Assembly (NCBI RefSeq): GCF_002633015.1
Contig: NZ_NSIU01000023.1
Location: forward strand, 1-36,006
From: Sulfuricurvum sp. PD_MW2
GTDB taxonomy: Bacteria > Campylobacterota > Campylobacteria > Campylobacterales > Sulfurimonadaceae
DNA: 36,006 nucleotides
Direction of reading: 5' to 3'
In this document: positions 33,269-36,006 of the stretch, piece after piece
Position numbering within the stretch: position 1 is the first letter of the stretch
Layout of the letters: each line of letters opens with the position of its first letter
The notes under the pieces: generated by a model
Told to the model about the DNA's origin: nothing
The model's input: the letters and a program-made list of their open reading frames with translations, nothing else
The model's database searches: none
Position numbers and translations under genes: made by a program

Positions 33269-33520
33269 ATGGAAGAAGTTAAGGAAAATAAATTTGCTTC
33301 TCGTGTAACACAACGAGAGCTCTCTACACACAAAGAGATTCAAACGGCCAAACATCCAGGCGGACGTCCGAAAAAAACAGACGAGATCAAGCAGAGCGAA
33401 AAAGTTTTTTTGACATTGACAAAAACCGAAAAAGCGAAATTGGATGAGCATACTGCGCGCACGGGTGAATCAATAGCCGGTGCAATCCGAAGAGCCTTAA
33501 AAGAAATGGGAATGATATAA
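33269..33520 (+). CDS. Ribbon-helix-helix DNA-binding protein, ParB-like partner
   Basis: An 83-residue protein with a basic, flexible N-terminal half holding an AT-hook-like GGRPKK (residues 31-36) and a C-terminal ribbon-helix-helix: strand KVFLTLT, helix EKAKLDEHTARTG and helix ESIAGAIRRALKEMG. In short-ParA systems such proteins bind arrays of short repeats near the operon promoter, act as repressor and centromere binder, and stimulate the ATPase through the N-terminus. AAAGGAG precedes the ATG. The array at 32517-32626 is its likely target (inference). Confidence 0.78.
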   Translation: MEEVKENKFASRVTQRELSTHKEIQTAKHPGGRPKKTDEIKQSEKVFLTLTKTEKAKLDEHTARTGESIAGAIRRALKEMGMI

Positions 33521-33533
33521 CAAAGGAGTATGA

Positions 33534-34331
33534 ATGAAACGATCACTTATAGTAGCTATGTCTTTGGTAGTGTTTGCAGGGTGTGCACCGCAACCTACGG
33601 CACAGGTGCCTCAAAAAGCATGTATGAATGCTGCACAGCTAAACTCGTACGGTTATGATCATCTTGAAAAAGTAGCAAAACTGTTGCGTGAAGACAAAAA
33701 GAATATTGAAGCGTTTGATGGTTTTATAGCAACGATGAAGGGTACGGTTGATAATTATGCAGATATGATCAAATCGAGTGTCTATATCAGTAATGTTGTC
33801 CGCTTTTTACCGATACCGTATGCAGGAGAGGTTTCAAATACAACCAAGTTGGTTTCTAAAACTGTACTCAACCTCGGTGGTGCAGCGAGTGCTCTGAATC
33901 GGTATAAAAACAGTTCGGATACATTTTTAACGACTTTTGATAAAATGAACCGCACGAGTGTTAGCGGTGCTGAAATCTCAAAGTTGGCGGTATTCGCCGA
34001 TACAAAACTGTTGAACGATGCAAAAGATTTGGAAAATTCATTGAAGGATATTTCAGAGTCAACAGCAGCGATGGCAGCGACTACTCAGGGAATTTCTGAT
34101 GCGTTGGAAAGCACTGGAAATTATGTGAATCAAGCCAAAACATTTGTTGGTTTCTCGCAACCGGCTAATGATGATAAATCAAAAGTGGTACAAAATCGTA
34201 ACTCAATCAATACTCGTATGGCACAACTTAGCCAAAAAATTGTCTCTTTGGAAAAAAGCGGCGAAGCACAACGCCTTAATATTGCAAAAGCCCGAATCTA
34301 CTCAGAGTTGGCTGTACAATTGGAAAAGTAA
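33534..34331 (+). CDS. Putative lipoprotein of unknown function in the ParA-like operon
   Basis: A 265-residue protein. MKRSLIVAMSLVVFAGCAPQ is a lipoprotein signal with lipobox cysteine at residue 17. The mature part is almost wholly helical: KVAKLLREDKKNIEAFDGFIATM, then a glycine-rich stretch near SNTTKLVSKTVLNLGG, then long polar helices with heptad-like spacing to the C-terminus. I do not recognise the family. AGGAG lies five bases before the ATG, 13 bp after the RHH stop, so it is in the same transcript. An exported lipoprotein in a ParA/RHH operon is unusual. A good terminator lies 38 bp after its stop. Confidence 0.72.
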   Translation: MKRSLIVAMSLVVFAGCAPQPTAQVPQKACMNAAQLNSYGYDHLEKVAKLLREDKKNIEAFDGFIATMKGTVDNYADMIKSSVYISNVVRFLPIPYAGEVSNTTKLVSKTVLNLGGAASALNRYKNSSDTFLTTFDKMNRTSVSGAEISKLAVFADTKLLNDAKDLENSLKDISESTAAMAATTQGISDALESTGNYVNQAKTFVGFSQPANDDKSKVVQNRNSINTRMAQLSQKIVSLEKSGEAQRLNIAKARIYSELAVQLEK

Positions 34332-34368
34332 GGTGTATGCTAAATAGTTAGAGTAAGAGAGATAAATT

Positions 34369-34390
34369 GAAAAAGGCTTATGCCTTTTTC
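34369..34390. terminator. Bidirectional Rho-independent terminator
   Basis: GAAAAAGGC and GCCTTTTTC form nine perfect pairs around TTAT, with the A run and T run inside the arms, so it can work for both converging operons. The stop codon of the minus-strand phnA-like gene (34378-34380) lies in the loop. Confidence 0.8.
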
Positions 34391-34947
34391 ATAAATGCAG
34401 CGACCAATACGATCGTTGAGCCGTTGATTTTTCCCTCGATATAGCGTGGATCATCCGTTAGACGAATATTTTTAACAATTGTTCCACGTTTTGCGGTAAA
34501 TCCTGCCCCTTTTACTTCCAAATCTTTGATAAGCGTTACGGTATCACCTTCTGCCAAGATGGTTCCATTGCTATCACGTTGGATAACTGCGCCGCCCTCG
34601 TCATTACTTGCTGTGTTGAGCATTCCTGCTTCTGCCCACACTTTTACATCATCCTCAAGATACATCATTTCGAGTTGATCTTGATCTCCAAGTGCACTTA
34701 GAAGACGATATGCCATGACCTGTACAGCTGGAACTTGGCTCCACATACTGTCTCCAAGACATCGCCAATGGTCTGTATCAAGTCCTTGCGGATTTTGGAT
34801 TTGGCTTTTGCAGGTTTCACAGATATAGATCGATTGATCTGCTGAACCATCACTCGGAGCGACGCCAAACGGTGCCAGACCTTCTGTTGCACCGCATAGT
34901 TCACAAATGTTTCCGCTTCGTTCACTTAATGTTTGTTCAATACTCAT
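34378..34947 (-). CDS. PhnA/YjdM-type zinc-ribbon protein
   Basis: A 189-residue protein. The N-terminal zinc ribbon has C15-x2-C18 (CELCGA) and C43-x2-C46 (CETC). The middle (about 55-110) is specific to the longer form. The C-terminal domain (DSNGTILAEGDTVTLIKDLEVKG, then GTIVKNIRLTDDPRYIEGKING) is the well-conserved PhnA/YjdM beta domain. Despite the historical name, the family is not needed for phosphonate breakdown and its role is unclear. It is much longer than E. coli YjdM (about 111 residues). It starts at 34947, likely in tandem with the hydrolase gene 45 bp upstream on the same strand. Confidence 0.85.
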   Translation of the reverse strand: MSIEQTLSERSGNICELCGATEGLAPFGVAPSDGSADQSIYICETCKSQIQNPQGLDTDHWRCLGDSMWSQVPAVQVMAYRLLSALGDQDQLEMMYLEDDVKVWAEAGMLNTASNDEGGAVIQRDSNGTILAEGDTVTLIKDLEVKGAGFTAKRGTIVKNIRLTDDPRYIEGKINGSTIVLVAAFMKKA

Positions 34948-34992
34948 TCATTCGCCTTTGTTATAAAAATGCAATTATAGCGTATTAGACAA

Positions 34993-35769
34993 TCAGAACT
35001 TTATTCGAGCACCATCTTCAAGAACGCTTCCTTTGTTCCACAACAGTGATAATGCTTTTAGCTCTTCTATAATCGTTTTTTGAAATAGCACTTTTAAATG
35101 CATGACATGAAGCGTAAAATCATTCCGATGGCATTTTTTTAGCTCATCAGCAAGAATTTTAGGCGTGAGATGTTTACTGTCCAATGCGAGAGAATCAAAT
35201 CCGGAAGGAAATGAAGATTCTGTAATGAGCGTGTGGATATTTTTGCGCGCATCGAGCAGCTCCCAAATCCTGTCACATCGATAGGTATCGGCTGTAAAGA
35301 GTATGGCTGAACCATTTTTTTCAATGATGTAACCGCAACTTCCTTCCGTATGATTGGTTTTGAATGGTGTTAGGATGACATCATCGATTGTGTAAGGTAC
35401 TTCAAGTTCTAAGGGGATGAATTCAATTGTTTTATCGGTATGCCCGATGAGCAGGATCTCTTCAAAATTTGGCCATATACGCTGGTTAAAAATGAATTGG
35501 CGCAAATCATCTAATGTCGACTGAAGTGCATAGATTTTTAAAGAGATACTTTTTTGCGTTACGAACAGATCGGCGAGAAAAGGGATATCGATGATATGAT
35601 CTAAATGAGAGTGGGATAAAAAAATATGCTCGATAGTAAATACATCATTCCCGAATGTATTTATCAAATTTCCTGCATCAATAACACAATGTTCAGAAAC
35701 ACGTAAACAGGTGGTTCCTTGAGTAGGGGTACGTGTGCCGCTAGTTCCTAAAAACTCAATGTAGTCCAT
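34993..35769 (-). CDS. Metallo-beta-lactamase-fold hydrolase, class II cyclic nucleotide phosphodiesterase-like
   Basis: A 258-residue enzyme. The metal motif H53-S-H55-L-D57-H58 sits in IFLSHSHLDHIID, a form close to the HxHLDH of class II cAMP/cGMP phosphodiesterases and RNase Z-like enzymes. Further ligands are probably the His in NHTEGSCGYI, the Asp in LFTADTYRCD and the C-terminal LHVMHLK. The start at 35769 is chosen because GGGAG lies eight bases upstream; several in-frame ATGs further upstream lack such a site. Substrate is uncertain: cyclic nucleotide, another phosphodiester, or a cyclic dinucleotide. It could be co-transcribed with the phnA-like gene. Confidence 0.8.
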   Translation of the reverse strand: MDYIEFLGTSGTRTPTQGTTCLRVSEHCVIDAGNLINTFGNDVFTIEHIFLSHSHLDHIIDIPFLADLFVTQKSISLKIYALQSTLDDLRQFIFNQRIWPNFEEILLIGHTDKTIEFIPLELEVPYTIDDVILTPFKTNHTEGSCGYIIEKNGSAILFTADTYRCDRIWELLDARKNIHTLITESSFPSGFDSLALDSKHLTPKILADELKKCHRNDFTLHVMHLKVLFQKTIIEELKALSLLWNKGSVLEDGARIKF

Positions 35770-35967
35770 ATCCATGTCTCCCATGATGAGTAAATGATTA
35801 TAGTACAAATCCGATGAAATTAGTATTGAGTGTTTTTATTTAGTATTTGTTGTAGAATGAAATTCATTTTAGAAGGCATTAGTTTGGAAATACAATGGTG
35901 AAAGCTATATATTAATGATAGCATGTAGGTGAATTTGGATTTTTTTTGTATTTCTTTAGGAAAGGTC

Positions 35968-35996
35968 TTGACATTATTGTTAATTTCCCCTATAAT
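35968..35996 (+). promoter_or_regulatory. Perfect consensus promoter at the window edge
   Basis: TTGACA at 35968-35973, 17 bases, TATAAT at 35991-35996. The bases after the -10 (TCCCGTCCAC) make a GC-rich discriminator of the kind found at stringently controlled rRNA and tRNA promoters. The transcript begins at about 36003, outside what can be read here. The rest of 35770-35967 holds no gene that I can support; a TATAAT for the hydrolase gene lies at 35802-35797. Confidence 0.82.
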
Positions 35997-36006
35997 TCCC
36001 GTCCAC

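Noticed and set aside
32647-33520. Interpretation as a plasmid or integrated element with defined ends
   Set aside because: No attachment repeats, integrase, replication or mobilisation gene is visible around the ParA/RHH genes, so boundaries cannot be supported.

Overview
The window looks like chromosome of a chemolithotrophic Campylobacterota (Epsilonproteobacteria), most like Sulfuricurvum/Sulfurimonas. This rests on sulfide:quinone-oxidoreductase-type flavoproteins, a Campylobacterota-style tmRNA tag (ANNTNYRPAYAVA), an ArsRS-like two-component system and dense operons with short overlaps. The genus is an inference; no marker gene such as 16S rRNA is present.

Layout. (1) 69-5842: aminopeptidase N, then two divergently transcribed SQR-family flavoproteins, the second followed by an overlooked 53-residue gene and a hairpin. 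(2) 5894-9812: a membrane protein built on a degenerate peptide deformylase domain, a hybrid histidine kinase, and a convergent response regulator. (3) 10006-14875: a tight operon of hemN, an Fe-S CCG-domain protein, a HugZ/PNPOx-like protein, a DsrE-like protein, a flavin-reductase-like protein and lgt. (4) 17159-14872 on the minus strand: a Spy/CpxP-like metal-binding periplasmic protein and an ArsRS-like two-component system. (5) 20095-17257 on the minus strand: panB-ruvB-AI-2E-family permease. (6) 20228-22283: a stand-alone HPt protein translationally coupled to trpA, then a DUF3943 protein, then tmRNA at 22348-22717. (7) 22862-24199: a YajG-like lipoprotein and an outer-membrane beta-barrel protein. 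(8) 24343-32127: a complete heavy-metal-type RND efflux operon (PepSY-like protein, TolC-like, adaptor, CusA/CzcA-type pump, DUF3240) that ends in its own response regulator and sensor kinase. (9) 32271-34331: an accessory-looking module of a small orphan protein, a short ParA-like ATPase, a ribbon-helix-helix protein and a lipoprotein. (10) 34378-35769 on the minus strand: a PhnA/YjdM-type protein and a metallo-beta-lactamase-fold hydrolase. The window stops just after a perfect consensus promoter (35968-35996).

The least ordinary parts are three. First, the ParA/RHH/lipoprotein module has five ACTGT/ACAGT sites over and upstream of its promoter, spaced 53, 21, 21 and 10 bp, i.e. on one face of the helix. 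Second, the deformylase-like membrane protein has lost every metal ligand. Third, the efflux-operon sensor kinase has a degraded ATP-binding G2 box. No CRISPR array, insertion sequence, integrase or tRNA gene was seen.
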